Assembly: GCA_017621735.1 (NCBI GenBank)
Contig: JAGASM010000020.1
Span: 1 to 51,309 of the forward strand
DNA length: 51,309 nucleotides
Direction: 5' to 3'
Origin: Clostridia bacterium
GTDB taxonomy: Bacteria; Bacillota; Clostridia; Christensenellales; Borkfalkiaceae
Shown piece after piece: positions 42,577-51,230 of this stretch. The notes beneath the pieces were generated by a model. That model had not been told where the DNA came from and searched no databases. It saw only the letters and a program-made list of their open reading frames with translations. The translations under genes were made by a program, and so were the position numbers. The number at the start of each line of letters is the position of its first letter. Within the stretch, counting starts at the first letter, position 1.

Positions 42577-43260
42577 TCATTCTCTTTCGTCCACGAGGCG
42601 GAACAGTTCCCCCTCGCCCGCTTTGACGCGCAATACAAAGTCTTTTTCGTCTTTGATCGGCGTTTCAAACTGAACGCCCGCAAGCATTTTTTGTCCTTTT
42701 GTGTGAATATCCGAGCCGGCGGTCTTTGCAAGCGAATACTCGTTTGCAAGATTGTCGGCAAGTCGGTTTGCCCGATCGCTTTTACACGCATTTTGCGTTT
42801 CGATCCCGTCCACGTCGGAAGGGAATAAGCGCATATGATCGATATACGGCGCTTCGTGAAAGGGATGTGCCTGCACGACAAGCCCGCCCGCCTCACGGAT
42901 ATAATGGCAAAGTTGCCGTGTGGTAAGGCTTAAAATTTCGGGATGGGATTCGTACCATTCGCCGTCCAAACCGAAAAAGAGAAAATCCGTTCCGTAGTAA
43001 GAAGACTCAATGCCGAAGAACACGGAAAGCCCGCTCCCTTCCGCCGCCTTTTTTACCGCTTCGTATCCCTTGCAATAGGCGCGCACGCGCTCTTTGTAAG
43101 GAAGATCGCGCGAAACGGTTGTATTCCCGTTCAAAAAGTGGTCGGTTACGAAGATCCCCGCATACCCGAGCGATATGTATTTTTCCACAATCTCTTCGGG
43201 TGTAAAATTAGAGCAAGCGCTGATCAAATGGGTGTGTAAATGCGTTTCGTAACGGTACAT
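42577..43260 (-). CDS. PHP-domain metal-dependent phosphoesterase
   Basis: The 227-aa protein carries the PHP signature: HLHTH at residues 7-11, FVTDH at about 37-41, Glu in FFGIESS, VVQAHPFHE, and the late TAGSDIHTKG. These bind the trinuclear metal site used to hydrolyse phosphoesters such as nucleoside 3',5'-bisphosphates or histidinol phosphate. Six bases separate its start from the proS stop and 31 bases lie before asnS, so all three are co-transcribed. The substrate is not known. Confidence 0.87.
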   Translation of the reverse strand: MYRYETHLHTHLISACSNFTPEEIVEKYISLGYAGIFVTDHFLNGNTTVSRDLPYKERVRAYCKGYEAVKKAAEGSGLSVFFGIESSYYGTDFLFFGLDGEWYESHPEILSLTTRQLCHYIREAGGLVVQAHPFHEAPYIDHMRLFPSDVDGIETQNACKSDRANRLADNLANEYSLAKTAGSDIHTKGQKMLAGVQFETPIKDEKDFVLRVKAGEGELFRLVDERE

Positions 43261-43266
43261 AACTGT

Positions 43267-44697
43267 TTAATACGCCCTCGCAAAAATGACGGTATGCGCC
43301 GATTTCTTTCCGCACGCGACGCACGTTTCTTGCGTATCCTCTTTGGCGAATACTCGGCTCGTCGCTTGCGCAAACTCTTTGACCTTATCTTCGCAAGCGC
43401 GGCATCCGCACCAACCCGCGCGGACGAAATTGCCCCCGTTTACGCCGCTGAGCAGTTCTTGTAAACTGTCCGCCTTTACGATGCGGCTTTCCATTCTCTC
43501 TTTTGCCTTTTCGTACATACCCGTCTGTACGTTGGAAAGGAGCGCCTTTACTTCCTCTTCCGCATTTTCGAGAGAAACTTCCGTCTTTTCAAAATTATCT
43601 CTGCGCGCGCAAAGCATTTTCCCCGCTTCCAAATCGCGCGGTCCAAGTTCGATACGAACGGGTACGCCTTTCATTTCCCATTCGTTGAACTTCCATCCGG
43701 GCGAATTATCCGAATCGTCTAACGTTACGCGGATTCCCGCTCTCTTCAAACGGTCTTTCAATGCCGCGCATGCTTCTAACACGCCCGGTTTTTTGGACGC
43801 AATCGGAACGATAACGACTTGAACGGGCGCAACGACGGGAGGAAGTACAAGTCCTCTTTGATCGCCGTGCGTCATAATGATTGCCCCGATCAAACGGGTT
43901 GATACCCCCCACGAAGTGGTGTATGCATACTTCAAAGCGCCGTCTTTGTCGGAAAATTGAATGTCGAACGCTTTGGAAAAGTTTTGTCCGAGATAGTGCG
44001 TCGTTCCCGCTTGCAAACTCTTTCCGTCGTGCATCATCGCTTCCATGCCAAAAGTCGCAACCGCGCCTGCAAACTTCTCTTTCTCCGTCTTTCTTCCCGT
44101 CAAAACGGGCATAGCAAGGCAAGTTTTGGCAAACTCTTCGTATACGGAGAGCATTTTCAGCGTTTCTTCCATCGCCTCTTCTTCGCTTGCGTGTACGGTG
44201 TGTCCTTCCTGCCACAAGAATTCACTCGTGCGGAGAAAGGGACGCGTCGTCTTTTCCCAACGCATAACGTTCGCCCACTGATTCATCAAAACGGGAAGAT
44301 CGCGGTACGACTGAATCCATTTGCCGTACATCGTTCCGATAATCGTTTCGGACGTAGGGCGAATGCAAAGAGGTTCGGCAAGTTTTTCCCCGCCCGCATG
44401 CGTAACGACGGCAACCTCGGGCGCAAACCCCTCGACGTGCTCCGCTTCTTTCGTCATAAAACTCATCGGAATCAGCAAAGGGAAATAGGCGTTTTCGTGC
44501 CCCGTTTCCTTAAAGCGCGCGTCAAGTTCCTTTTGAATATTCTCCCAAATGGCATAGCCGTACGGGCGAATGACCATCGTGCCCTTAACGGGACCGTAGT
44601 CGACGAGTTTTGTCTTCAAAACGACGTCCGAATACCATTGAGGAAAGTCGTTTTCAATGTCTGCAATTTGCGAAACGAATTGATTGTCCTTAGCCAT
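43267..44697 (-). CDS. proS: Prolyl-tRNA synthetase, archaeal/eukaryal-type short form
   Basis: The 476-aa class IIa synthetase charges tRNA-Pro. It lacks the long editing insertion of the bacterial type. Motif 2 lies around MRWEKTTRPFLRTSEFLWQEGHT, motif 3 around STRLIGAIIMTHGDQRGLVLPP, then an anticodon-binding domain (VQVVIVPI) and a C-terminal domain with two cysteine pairs (CGCRAC and CVACGKK) that probably bind zinc. Such ProS3 enzymes occur in many Clostridia. GGAGTATATTT precedes the start. Confidence 0.95.
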   Translation of the reverse strand: MAKDNQFVSQIADIENDFPQWYSDVVLKTKLVDYGPVKGTMVIRPYGYAIWENIQKELDARFKETGHENAYFPLLIPMSFMTKEAEHVEGFAPEVAVVTHAGGEKLAEPLCIRPTSETIIGTMYGKWIQSYRDLPVLMNQWANVMRWEKTTRPFLRTSEFLWQEGHTVHASEEEAMEETLKMLSVYEEFAKTCLAMPVLTGRKTEKEKFAGAVATFGMEAMMHDGKSLQAGTTHYLGQNFSKAFDIQFSDKDGALKYAYTTSWGVSTRLIGAIIMTHGDQRGLVLPPVVAPVQVVIVPIASKKPGVLEACAALKDRLKRAGIRVTLDDSDNSPGWKFNEWEMKGVPVRIELGPRDLEAGKMLCARRDNFEKTEVSLENAEEEVKALLSNVQTGMYEKAKERMESRIVKADSLQELLSGVNGGNFVRAGWCGCRACEDKVKEFAQATSRVFAKEDTQETCVACGKKSAHTVIFARAY

Positions 44698-44774
44698 AAA
44701 TATACTCCGTATATTTTATTATCTTTCGAATTATACCATATTCGCGAAAATGAGGCAACCGTTTGAGGCTTTTT

Positions 44775-45485
44775 TCACGCGATTTTGAAAATTTTACGCA
44801 AAGGAAGAAAGAGTGTCGCCACCGAAACGACCGTACAAACCGCTTGCGGGATCATTGCAAAAAAACTCGCATAGAAGTAAGCGAGCGCCGCGTCCGCTGT
44901 ATAGCGGAAAAACAAAGGAGTGATCACGTCGTCCAACAAGGTAAAACACACGGTAAACAGCGTTGCAAATGCAACGACGGAGGCAACCTCCTTCCATTCC
45001 TCTCCCCTCTTTTTTCCGTAAAAAAGCAGGAAAAAATATCCGACGAATACCGCGCACAAAAGGGCGAACAATCCCCAAAGCATCACTTGAATCCGTCTTT
45101 GATAAAGAACGCTTGTGGGAATCCCCGTTGCCGCAAAATATGCGCAAAACAAAAGAAGCACCGCCAAAACGACAGGACATACCCAAAAAGAACGCACCCC
45201 CCGTTTTCCAAGAACTCCAAACGTACCGGCAAAAACGTTGTAGTAGATAAGATACAGCGTAACCGCCGTCGGGGAAAACCCAAACAAGATACACCGCAAG
45301 AGAGAAAACGCCGTTGCCGTCAGCATTCCCCACCTCGCTCCCGCCGTGTAAGAAAAAACAAGGAGCAGCACGGTTACAAGTTCCACCCCGGGAATGACGG
45401 AAAGCGCAAACTGAACGGCAATCAAAAGCGCCACCATTGCGGCGCTTTTTGCAAGATTTTTTATTTGCTCCCGTCCCTCACGCAT
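44775..45485 (-). CDS. ECF transporter substrate-binding (S) component-like membrane protein
   Basis: The 236-aa protein has six hydrophobic segments. After a short cytoplasmic start, the first reads AAMVALLIAVQFALSVIPGVELVT, typical of ECF S components that bind a vitamin and dock with the shared EcfA/A'/T energising module. The start at 45485 follows GGAGGAACGCA. It lies downstream of a cobalamin-riboswitch-controlled DUF4430 lipoprotein gene, so cobalamin or a precursor (cobinamide) is the likely cargo. No EcfA/T genes lie in the window; many S components share one module encoded elsewhere. Confidence 0.78.
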   Translation of the reverse strand: MREGREQIKNLAKSAAMVALLIAVQFALSVIPGVELVTVLLLVFSYTAGARWGMLTATAFSLLRCILFGFSPTAVTLYLIYYNVFAGTFGVLGKRGVRSFWVCPVVLAVLLLFCAYFAATGIPTSVLYQRRIQVMLWGLFALLCAVFVGYFFLLFYGKKRGEEWKEVASVVAFATLFTVCFTLLDDVITPLFFRYTADAALAYFYASFFAMIPQAVCTVVSVATLFLPLRKIFKIA

Positions 45486-45564
45486 TGCGTTCCTCCAAAT
45501 CAATCTCATGCCCCACGGCGCGTTTCTTTTCGTCCAACGTTCACGGGCGTCCGTTTTATAGCCA

Positions 45565-45884
45565 AACCGCCCTCGTCAATAACTTCCAAGTTGGATGATA
45601 TAAACCGCGCCTTCGATAAGAGGCAGACCTTCCACGCCAAACAGCGCCGTTTTATCTCGCACGGCAATCCCCAGCAACTTAACCGCACTCGTCAATAACT
45701 TCCAAGTTGGATGATATAAACCGCGCCCTCAATTAGAGGCAAACCTTCCACGCCAAACAGCGCCGTTTTATCTCGCACGGCAATCCCCGCAACTTAACCG
45801 CACTCGTCAATAACTTCCAAGTTGGATGATATAAACCGCGCCCTCGATAAGAGGCAAACCTTCCACGCCAAACAGCGCCGACCC
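45565..45884. repeat. Tandem duplication of the DUF4430 gene 3' end, 115-bp unit, three copies
   Basis: GTCAATAACTTCCAAGTTGG occurs at 45575, 45691 and 45806 (periods 116 and 115). The third copy is the true end of the lipoprotein gene, with its stop codon; the first two carry the same terminal codons and stop without the gene. Copies are over 90% identical. Together they fill the gap before the S-component gene. Confidence 0.95.
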
Positions 45885-46250
45885 GCAATCCACCCCTTCG
45901 TAAACGACGGAAAATGCGGAATCGGAGTATGCAACCCCGTCTAATTGCGTCAACGAGGTATAAATCGCCCAAAACTCCCCGTCTTTCAACTCTTTATCAC
46001 CGACGGATGTGAAATAAAAACCGTAATCCCCCGTATAGCCTTCGTAAGCAATCTCTCCGCGATCTTTGAAATACTCCATCGCATCAAAAAGGCTCGCGCC
46101 TTCAACCGTGTTCTTCGCCTCCACGACGATCCGCTCCCCACTTTCGTGCAAAACGACGTCCGATGCCCCGACTTCCGCAGTGCATGCGAAAAATAACGTC
46201 GAAGAGAGCAACACACAAAGTAAACTTAACCCTACTGCCATTCGTTTCAT
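45807..46250 (-). CDS. DUF4430-domain lipoprotein, probable cobalamin-binding
   Basis: The 147-aa protein has a lipoprotein signal (MKRMAVGLSLLCVLLSSTLF followed by FAC, lipobox Cys23). A small domain follows, with GASLFDAMEYFKDRGEIAYEG, GFYFTSVGDKELKDGEFWAIYT and a closing VDCGSALFGVEGLPLIEGAVY. This is the DUF4430 (transcobalamin C-terminal-like) pattern. Transcription appears gated by a cobalamin riboswitch and terminator upstream. It would capture a corrinoid at the cell surface and pass it to the S component encoded next. AAAGGAG precedes the start at 46250. Confidence 0.85.
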   Translation of the reverse strand: MKRMAVGLSLLCVLLSSTLFFACTAEVGASDVVLHESGERIVVEAKNTVEGASLFDAMEYFKDRGEIAYEGYTGDYGFYFTSVGDKELKDGEFWAIYTSLTQLDGVAYSDSAFSVVYEGVDCGSALFGVEGLPLIEGAVYIIQLGSY

Positions 46251-46300
46251 ATTTTTCTCCTTTAAAAAATATATCGCTGTTGTTTCGCCCCCGATTGCAT

Positions 46301-46333
46301 AAAAAAACGCGCCTTTCAAATTTGAAAAGCACG
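46301..46333 (-). terminator. Riboswitch expression-platform terminator
   Basis: On the minus strand, CGTGCTTTTCAAA pairs fully (two or three G-U pairs) with the following TTTGAAAGGCGCG, then comes TTTTTTT. It lies between the cobalamin aptamer and the lipoprotein start, so ligand binding should favour termination (an OFF switch). Confidence 0.82.
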
Positions 46334-46403
46334 CAAAAACATAGCGCAATCACTTGCACCCGTCGCCTCTTTTCCAACCCGAAAAAAGAACGTATCGACG
46401 GCG

Positions 46404-46580
46404 TAGGCAGGTCTCCTGGCTAACGTTTTGCACAAAAAAGCGAAAACGTGGTGCAAATTTATGTACCGATCCTTCCCACTTGCGCAGTGAACCGATCCTT
46501 TGCACCGACAGTAGCGGGGGCTGCGGAGGAGTTCCTCTCTTCCCTTTCAAACCCTAAACGGGTACCCACGTCGGCATGAA
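46404..46580 (-). ncRNA. Cobalamin riboswitch
   Basis: On the minus strand the aptamer contains CTCCTCCGCAGCCCCCGCTA, CAAGTGGGAAGG and, closing it, the B12 box AGCCAGGAGACCTGCC (46421-46406), a perfect match to the family consensus. The 5' boundary is approximate. It begins just after the degV stop (46608); a TACAAT at 46586-46581 may be its -10 box, but no -35 is evident, so read-through from degV is also possible. A terminator follows within about 75 bases. Confidence 0.93.
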
Positions 46581-46607
46581 ATTGTAATTTAATGGCTGAT
46601 AACTCTT

Positions 46608-47498
46608 TTAGAAATCGTTCCGTTCGCTCTTGGAGATATAACCAAGCGCAAACGCATTCGGCCCAACGTGCGACCCGATGACGGGCCCCATAATTTGCAC
46701 GTGCGGCTCGATTCCAAAACGGGAGCGGACAAACTCCGCAAGTTCGTTTGCCGCCTCTTCGTTGTCCGTATGTACGATAAACACCTCTTTGAGTTCGTCG
46801 GGGCCTTCCGTTTCCATCTTCGTTTTGATAAAGGAAATCGCCTTTTTTACCCCGCGCACCTTGTCGATATTCAAGAGTTTTCCTTGTTTGTCGAAAGAAA
46901 GGATAGGCTTAATGTTAAGCACCCCGCCGATTGCCGCAACGGCAGCGGAAATCCGCCCGCCTCTTTTTAAGTACTGCAAATCGTCCGCGACGATAAAGTG
47001 CTGAATGCGAAGGCGTTTTTCCATTACGTAATCGTACGCCTGTTGCGCCGTCATCCCCTCGTTGCGACATTTGAGTGCAAGTCGCACCAAAAGCCCTTGT
47101 CCTACCGTCGCCGTAAGCGGATCTACGACGTATACGTTAAATTCGGGATATTCCTTTTTTACTTCCGCCGCCGCGTCCGCCGCGACTTCGCGCGTGCGGG
47201 CAAGCCCGCTCGAAATGGTAAAGTGCAAAACGTTTTTCGCACCGTCTTTTGCAAGCGCGAGAAAGTGGTTATAATGCGACTCATAATTGAGCATACTCGT
47301 CTTGGAAAACGCCCCGTCGCGCAACTTTTTGTAGAATGCAACGTACTGTCCGTATTCGGTAAACGCGTCAAGCCCTTCTTCCATAACCCCGTCCTTTTCT
47401 ACGATGAACGAGAGGGGAACGTGCTTAATATCGTTTTTTACGATGTAGTCATGATATAAATCGCAAGTAGAGTCGGTCGATAAAACAAATTGATACAT
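46608..47498 (-). CDS. DegV family fatty acid-binding protein
   Basis: The 296-aa protein has the DegV two-domain fold: LSTDSTCDL at the N-terminus, FTISSGLARTREVA in the first domain (Ser that contacts the fatty acid carboxylate), and the C-terminal domain with AVAAIGGVLNIKPILSFDKQGKL. DegV/FakB proteins present fatty acids to the kinase FakA. I prefer the start MYQFVLST (47498), with GGAGAG upstream. An ATG at 47513 sits 7 bases after the -10 box and could give a leaderless version five residues longer. Confidence 0.9.
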   Translation of the reverse strand: MYQFVLSTDSTCDLYHDYIVKNDIKHVPLSFIVEKDGVMEEGLDAFTEYGQYVAFYKKLRDGAFSKTSMLNYESHYNHFLALAKDGAKNVLHFTISSGLARTREVAADAAAEVKKEYPEFNVYVVDPLTATVGQGLLVRLALKCRNEGMTAQQAYDYVMEKRLRIQHFIVADDLQYLKRGGRISAAVAAIGGVLNIKPILSFDKQGKLLNIDKVRGVKKAISFIKTKMETEGPDELKEVFIVHTDNEEAANELAEFVRSRFGIEPHVQIMGPVIGSHVGPNAFALGYISKSERNDF

Positions 47499-47520
47499 TT
47501 CATTGCTCTCCATTGTTGTC

Positions 47521-47549
47521 ATTATATCATATTACTTTCAAAGTTGCAA
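47521..47549 (-). promoter_or_regulatory. Promoter of degV
   Basis: Minus strand: TTGCAA (47549-47544), 17 bases, TATAAT (47526-47521). Confidence 0.7.
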
Positions 47550-47597
47550 GGGGAATTTTCTTCTTACGGAAAATTTTTATTATTTTCGTTGAAAGGC

Positions 47598-47626
47598 TTG
47601 AAAAATGTAGGAAATATTAGTATAAT
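47598..47626 (+). promoter_or_regulatory. Promoter of the phosphohexomutase-transketolase operon
   Basis: TTGAAA (47598-47603), 17 bases, TATAAT (47621-47626), about 49 nt upstream of the start codon and divergent from the degV promoter. Confidence 0.78.
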
Positions 47627-47681
47627 ATTTGTAAATGATATCATGTGCCGCATAAATGTAGAAAATGCGGAAAGGAGTTGC

Positions 47682-49190
47682 ATGACTTTACAAGACTGGC
47701 TAAAACTCAAAAACGGAACGGACGTGCGCGGTACGGCGATCGAAGGGGTAGAAAACGATCCCGTTACGCTGACGGACGAAGCCGTTTTGGGGATCGCCCG
47801 CGCGTTTTGCGTTTGGGTACAAAAGCGAACGGGAGAAAAACCTAAGATCGCCGTCGGACACGATTCCAGACTTTCGGCGGAACGCATTTCTTCTCTCGTT
47901 GCAAAGGGAATCACCTCATGCGGCGGAGACGTCCTTTTTACGGGACTTTCCTCCACCCCCTCTATGTTTATGCTGTTGCAAGAAGATTTTGGCGCAAACG
48001 CGTCCGTCATGATAACGGCGAGCCACCTCCCCTTTCAAAAGAACGGATTGAAGTTTTTCCTCAAAGAAGGCGGGTTGGAAGGCAAAGATATTACGGACGT
48101 TTTGACGATTGCGGCGGACGGAAACTTTCCTGAAGGCACGGGAAACGTAAAAGAAAAACCTTATATCCAAACGTATGCCAAAGCGTTCGTTGAAAAGGTG
48201 CGCGCCGCTTGCGGGGAGGACGAGCCGTTAAAGGGAAAACGCATCCTCGTCGACGCAGGCAACGGCGCGGGCGGATTTTACGTTGACCTCGTGTTAAAAC
48301 CGCTCGGCGCGGACACGACCGGCTCGCAGTTTTTAGAACCGGACGGCACGTTCCCCAACCACATTCCAAACCCCGAAAATGCCGAGGCAATGCAATCTGT
48401 ATGCTCCGCCGTTAAAAAATACGGCGCGGACTTCGGAATCATCTTCGACACGGACGTCGACAGAGCAGGCGCAGTTGCCCCCGACGGAGAAGAAATCAAC
48501 CGCAATAAACTCATCGCGCTCATCTCCGCCATCTTGCTGGAAGAAAAAAAGGGCGCGTACATCGTAACCGACTCGGTTACAAGCGACGGACTTGCGACCT
48601 TTATCAAAGAACACGGCGGGATTCATCACCGCTTTAAGCGGGGATATAAAAACGTCATCAACGAGAGTAAACGCTTAAATGCCGAAGGGAAATACTCCCC
48701 TCTCGCCATTGAAACGAGCGGACACGCCGCTTTGAAAGAGAACTATTTCCTCGACGACGGCGCATATCTCGTAACACGCATCTTAATCTCCCTTGCAAAA
48801 TGTGCAAAGGAAGGAAAAAACTTACTCGATCTCGTTTCCGACCTCACCTCTCCCGAAGAGGCGGCGGAACTGCGCCCCACTTTCCCGCCCGAAAGCGATT
48901 TTAAGACGCTCGGAGCCTCCCTTCTTTGCGACTTGGAACGCACCGTCAAAGAGAGCAAAGGGCTTTCCCTCGCCCCCGACAATTACGAAGGCGTACGCAT
49001 CAACTTTGACAAAGAACACGGCGACGGCTGGGCACTCGTCCGCATGAGTTTGCACGAACCCATTCTTCCCATCAACGCCGAAAGCAACAAACTCGGCGGA
49101 AACGACGTAATCATTCGTTGGCTTTACGACTTTTTGAAGGAATATTCCTTCTTAAACCTTCAACCTTTCAAAAAATATTTATCAAAGTGA
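47682..49190 (+). CDS. Phosphomannomutase/phosphoglucomutase family enzyme
   Basis: The 502-aa alpha-D-phosphohexomutase moves a phosphate between C1 and C6 of a hexose. It shows the catalytic serine loop ITASHLPFQKNG (Ser114), the Mg2+ loop DTDVDR (256-261) and the sugar-binding loop ETSGHAAL; the C-terminal phosphate-binding domain (NYEGVRINF) ends it. The start at 47682 has AAAGGAG upstream. Choice between mannose, glucose and other hexose phosphates cannot be made by eye. Ten bases separate it from the transketolase gene. Confidence 0.9.
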   Translation: MTLQDWLKLKNGTDVRGTAIEGVENDPVTLTDEAVLGIARAFCVWVQKRTGEKPKIAVGHDSRLSAERISSLVAKGITSCGGDVLFTGLSSTPSMFMLLQEDFGANASVMITASHLPFQKNGLKFFLKEGGLEGKDITDVLTIAADGNFPEGTGNVKEKPYIQTYAKAFVEKVRAACGEDEPLKGKRILVDAGNGAGGFYVDLVLKPLGADTTGSQFLEPDGTFPNHIPNPENAEAMQSVCSAVKKYGADFGIIFDTDVDRAGAVAPDGEEINRNKLIALISAILLEEKKGAYIVTDSVTSDGLATFIKEHGGIHHRFKRGYKNVINESKRLNAEGKYSPLAIETSGHAALKENYFLDDGAYLVTRILISLAKCAKEGKNLLDLVSDLTSPEEAAELRPTFPPESDFKTLGASLLCDLERTVKESKGLSLAPDNYEGVRINFDKEHGDGWALVRMSLHEPILPINAESNKLGGNDVIIRWLYDFLKEYSFLNLQPFKKYLSK

Positions 49191-49200
49191 GGAGCACACC

Positions 49201-51192
49201 ATGAAACAAACCACCATCAACGCAATTCGCATTCTCTCCGCGGAAGCAATTCAAAAGGCAAACTCCGGACACCCCGGACTTCCGCTCGGAAGCGCACCCA
49301 TCGCTTATACCCTTTATCAAAACTTTTTGAAATTTAACAACAAAGACGCAAAATGGGAGGACAGAGACCGCTTTATCCTCTCCGCAGGGCACGGTTCCAT
49401 GCTCGACTACTCCCTCCTTTACTTATACGGATTCGGGTTGAAAAAGGAAGACTTGATGAACTTCCGCCAACTCGGCTCGAAAACGCCCGGCCACCCCGAA
49501 TACGGTCATACCGTCGGCATTGAAACGACGACCGGCCCTCTTGGACAAGGGATCGCAAACGCAGTCGGTATGGCGATTGCAGAAGCGCACCTCGCGGCGA
49601 AATTTAACCGCGAAGGCTTCCCCGTCGTCGACCACTACACCTACGCTCTTTGCGGGGACGGTTGCTTGGAAGAAGGTATTTCTTACGAGGCATGCTCGTT
49701 TGCGGGCACGCACGAACTCGGAAAACTCATCCTTTTCTACGACGACAACGACATCACCATCGAAGGGGATACGGACATCACCTTCAAAGAAGATATCGCA
49801 GCGCGCTTTAAGGCGCAAAACTGGCAAGTATTGAAGGTTGACCTCGTCAAGAATCCCGACAACGTCATGATGATTTCCAACGCGATCAAAAAGGCGCAAA
49901 AGGAAACGAAAAAACCTTCCATCATCATTTGCAAGACGAAGATCGGCTACGGCACTCCTTTGGAAGGAAGCCACAAGTGCCACGGCGCTCCTCTTGGGGT
50001 AGAAAACCTCGCTAAAACGAAAGAAACGCTCGGTTGGCCCTGTGCGGAAGCGTTTGACGTTCCTGAAGAAGTGCTCAAACACACGGCGAAAGCGGGAAGA
50101 AAGGGCGCAAAGAAAGAACGCGAATGGAAGAAGATGTTCGCCGAATACGAAAAGGCGTACCCCGAACTCGCAAAAGAATACAAGGCGGCAATGAAAGGCG
50201 AACTCGTCGACCTTGCCTCCAACGAGGACTTGTTCGCGTTTGAAAAACCGATGGCAACCCGCCAAACGTCCGCAGTCGTACTCAATAAGATTGCAGCGCT
50301 CGTTCCTTCCCTCATGGGCGGATCGGCAGACCTTGCTCCTTCCAACCTTTCGGATATGAAAAATACGGACGCGATCCACTACGGCGACTTTACGGCGGAA
50401 GATAAGAGCGGCAGAAACTTGCACTTCGGCATTCGCGAACACGCAATGGCGGCAATGGCAAACGGCATGCAGTTGCACGGCGGAATCCACGCATACTGCT
50501 CCACCTTCTTTATCTTCTCCGACTACTGCAAACACGCAATGCGCCTTTCGGCTCTCATGAATATCCCCGTCGTCTATATCCTCACGCACGACTCGATCGG
50601 CGTCGGCGAAGACGGACCTACGCACGAACCGGTTGAACAGTTGATCGCGCTCCGTTCCATTCCTAATATGAAAGTTTACCGTCCCGCAGACGGCAAGGAA
50701 ACGGCGGCGGCTTGGATTTCCGCATTGACGGGAACTGCGCCCACCGCACTCGTTTTAACCAGACAAAACCTCCCTCAATACGCAAACAGCGGACTTGCGG
50801 CACTCAAGGGCGGTTACGTGTTGGAAGACTGCGAAGGAACCCCCGACGTCCTCCTCATCGCAAGCGGATCGGAAGTAGAACAATGCGTCGGCGCAAAAGC
50901 GGAACTCGCAAAAGAAGGCATCAAGGCGCGCGTCGTTTCTATGCCTTGCTTTGAAGAATTTGAAAAGCAACCCGCAAAATATAAAGAAAGCGTTATCCCC
51001 TCTTCCGTTAAGGCAAGAGTGTGCGTAGAGGCAGGCTCCCCCTACAGCTGGTACAAGTACGCGGGCGACAAGGGCGAGATTATCGGTATGTCCACTTTCG
51101 GCGCAAGCGGTCCTGCGGGCGAATTGTTTAAGTTGTTCGGTTTCACCGTCGAAAACGTCGTTGAAAAGGCGAAAATTTCCCTCGCAAAATAA
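49201..51192 (+). CDS. tkt: Transketolase
   Basis: The 663-aa thiamine-diphosphate enzyme moves two-carbon units between sugar phosphates in the non-oxidative pentose phosphate pathway. Visible are NSGHPGLPLGSAP at the N-terminus, the TPP-binding GDGCLEEGISYEA ... YDDNDITIEG motif, the second-domain FGIREHAMAAMANG and THDSIGVGEDGPTHEPVEQL, and the C-terminal domain. Length is normal for a single-chain transketolase. Its gene shares a transcript with the hexomutase. CDS start has GAGGAG upstream. Confidence 0.97.
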   Translation: MKQTTINAIRILSAEAIQKANSGHPGLPLGSAPIAYTLYQNFLKFNNKDAKWEDRDRFILSAGHGSMLDYSLLYLYGFGLKKEDLMNFRQLGSKTPGHPEYGHTVGIETTTGPLGQGIANAVGMAIAEAHLAAKFNREGFPVVDHYTYALCGDGCLEEGISYEACSFAGTHELGKLILFYDDNDITIEGDTDITFKEDIAARFKAQNWQVLKVDLVKNPDNVMMISNAIKKAQKETKKPSIIICKTKIGYGTPLEGSHKCHGAPLGVENLAKTKETLGWPCAEAFDVPEEVLKHTAKAGRKGAKKEREWKKMFAEYEKAYPELAKEYKAAMKGELVDLASNEDLFAFEKPMATRQTSAVVLNKIAALVPSLMGGSADLAPSNLSDMKNTDAIHYGDFTAEDKSGRNLHFGIREHAMAAMANGMQLHGGIHAYCSTFFIFSDYCKHAMRLSALMNIPVVYILTHDSIGVGEDGPTHEPVEQLIALRSIPNMKVYRPADGKETAAAWISALTGTAPTALVLTRQNLPQYANSGLAALKGGYVLEDCEGTPDVLLIASGSEVEQCVGAKAELAKEGIKARVVSMPCFEEFEKQPAKYKESVIPSSVKARVCVEAGSPYSWYKYAGDKGEIIGMSTFGASGPAGELFKLFGFTVENVVEKAKISLAK

Positions 51193-51201
51193 AATAAATA
51201 T

Positions 51202-51225
51202 CCACTGGCATAGCCAGTGGTTTTT
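51202..51225 (+). terminator. Terminator of tkt
   Basis: An 8-bp perfect stem CCACTGGC/GCCAGTGG with the loop ATA, then TTTTT, 9 bases after the stop. Confidence 0.88.
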
Positions 51226-51230
51226 ACTTT

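Noticed and set aside
45733..45972. A 79-codon minus-strand frame over the lipoprotein 3' end
   Set aside because: Out-of-frame reading of the tandemly duplicated segment; no start signal or conserved sequence.
46404..46580. Considered as a T-box or SAM riboswitch because of tRNA synthetase genes in the area
   Set aside because: The 16-base B12 box and the CCGCAGCCCCCGC core identify a cobalamin aptamer; no T-box or SAM core is present.
49423..50625. A 400-codon minus-strand open frame opposite transketolase
   Set aside because: The plus strand is an unmistakable transketolase. The antisense frame is Val/Arg/Phe-rich with no motif.
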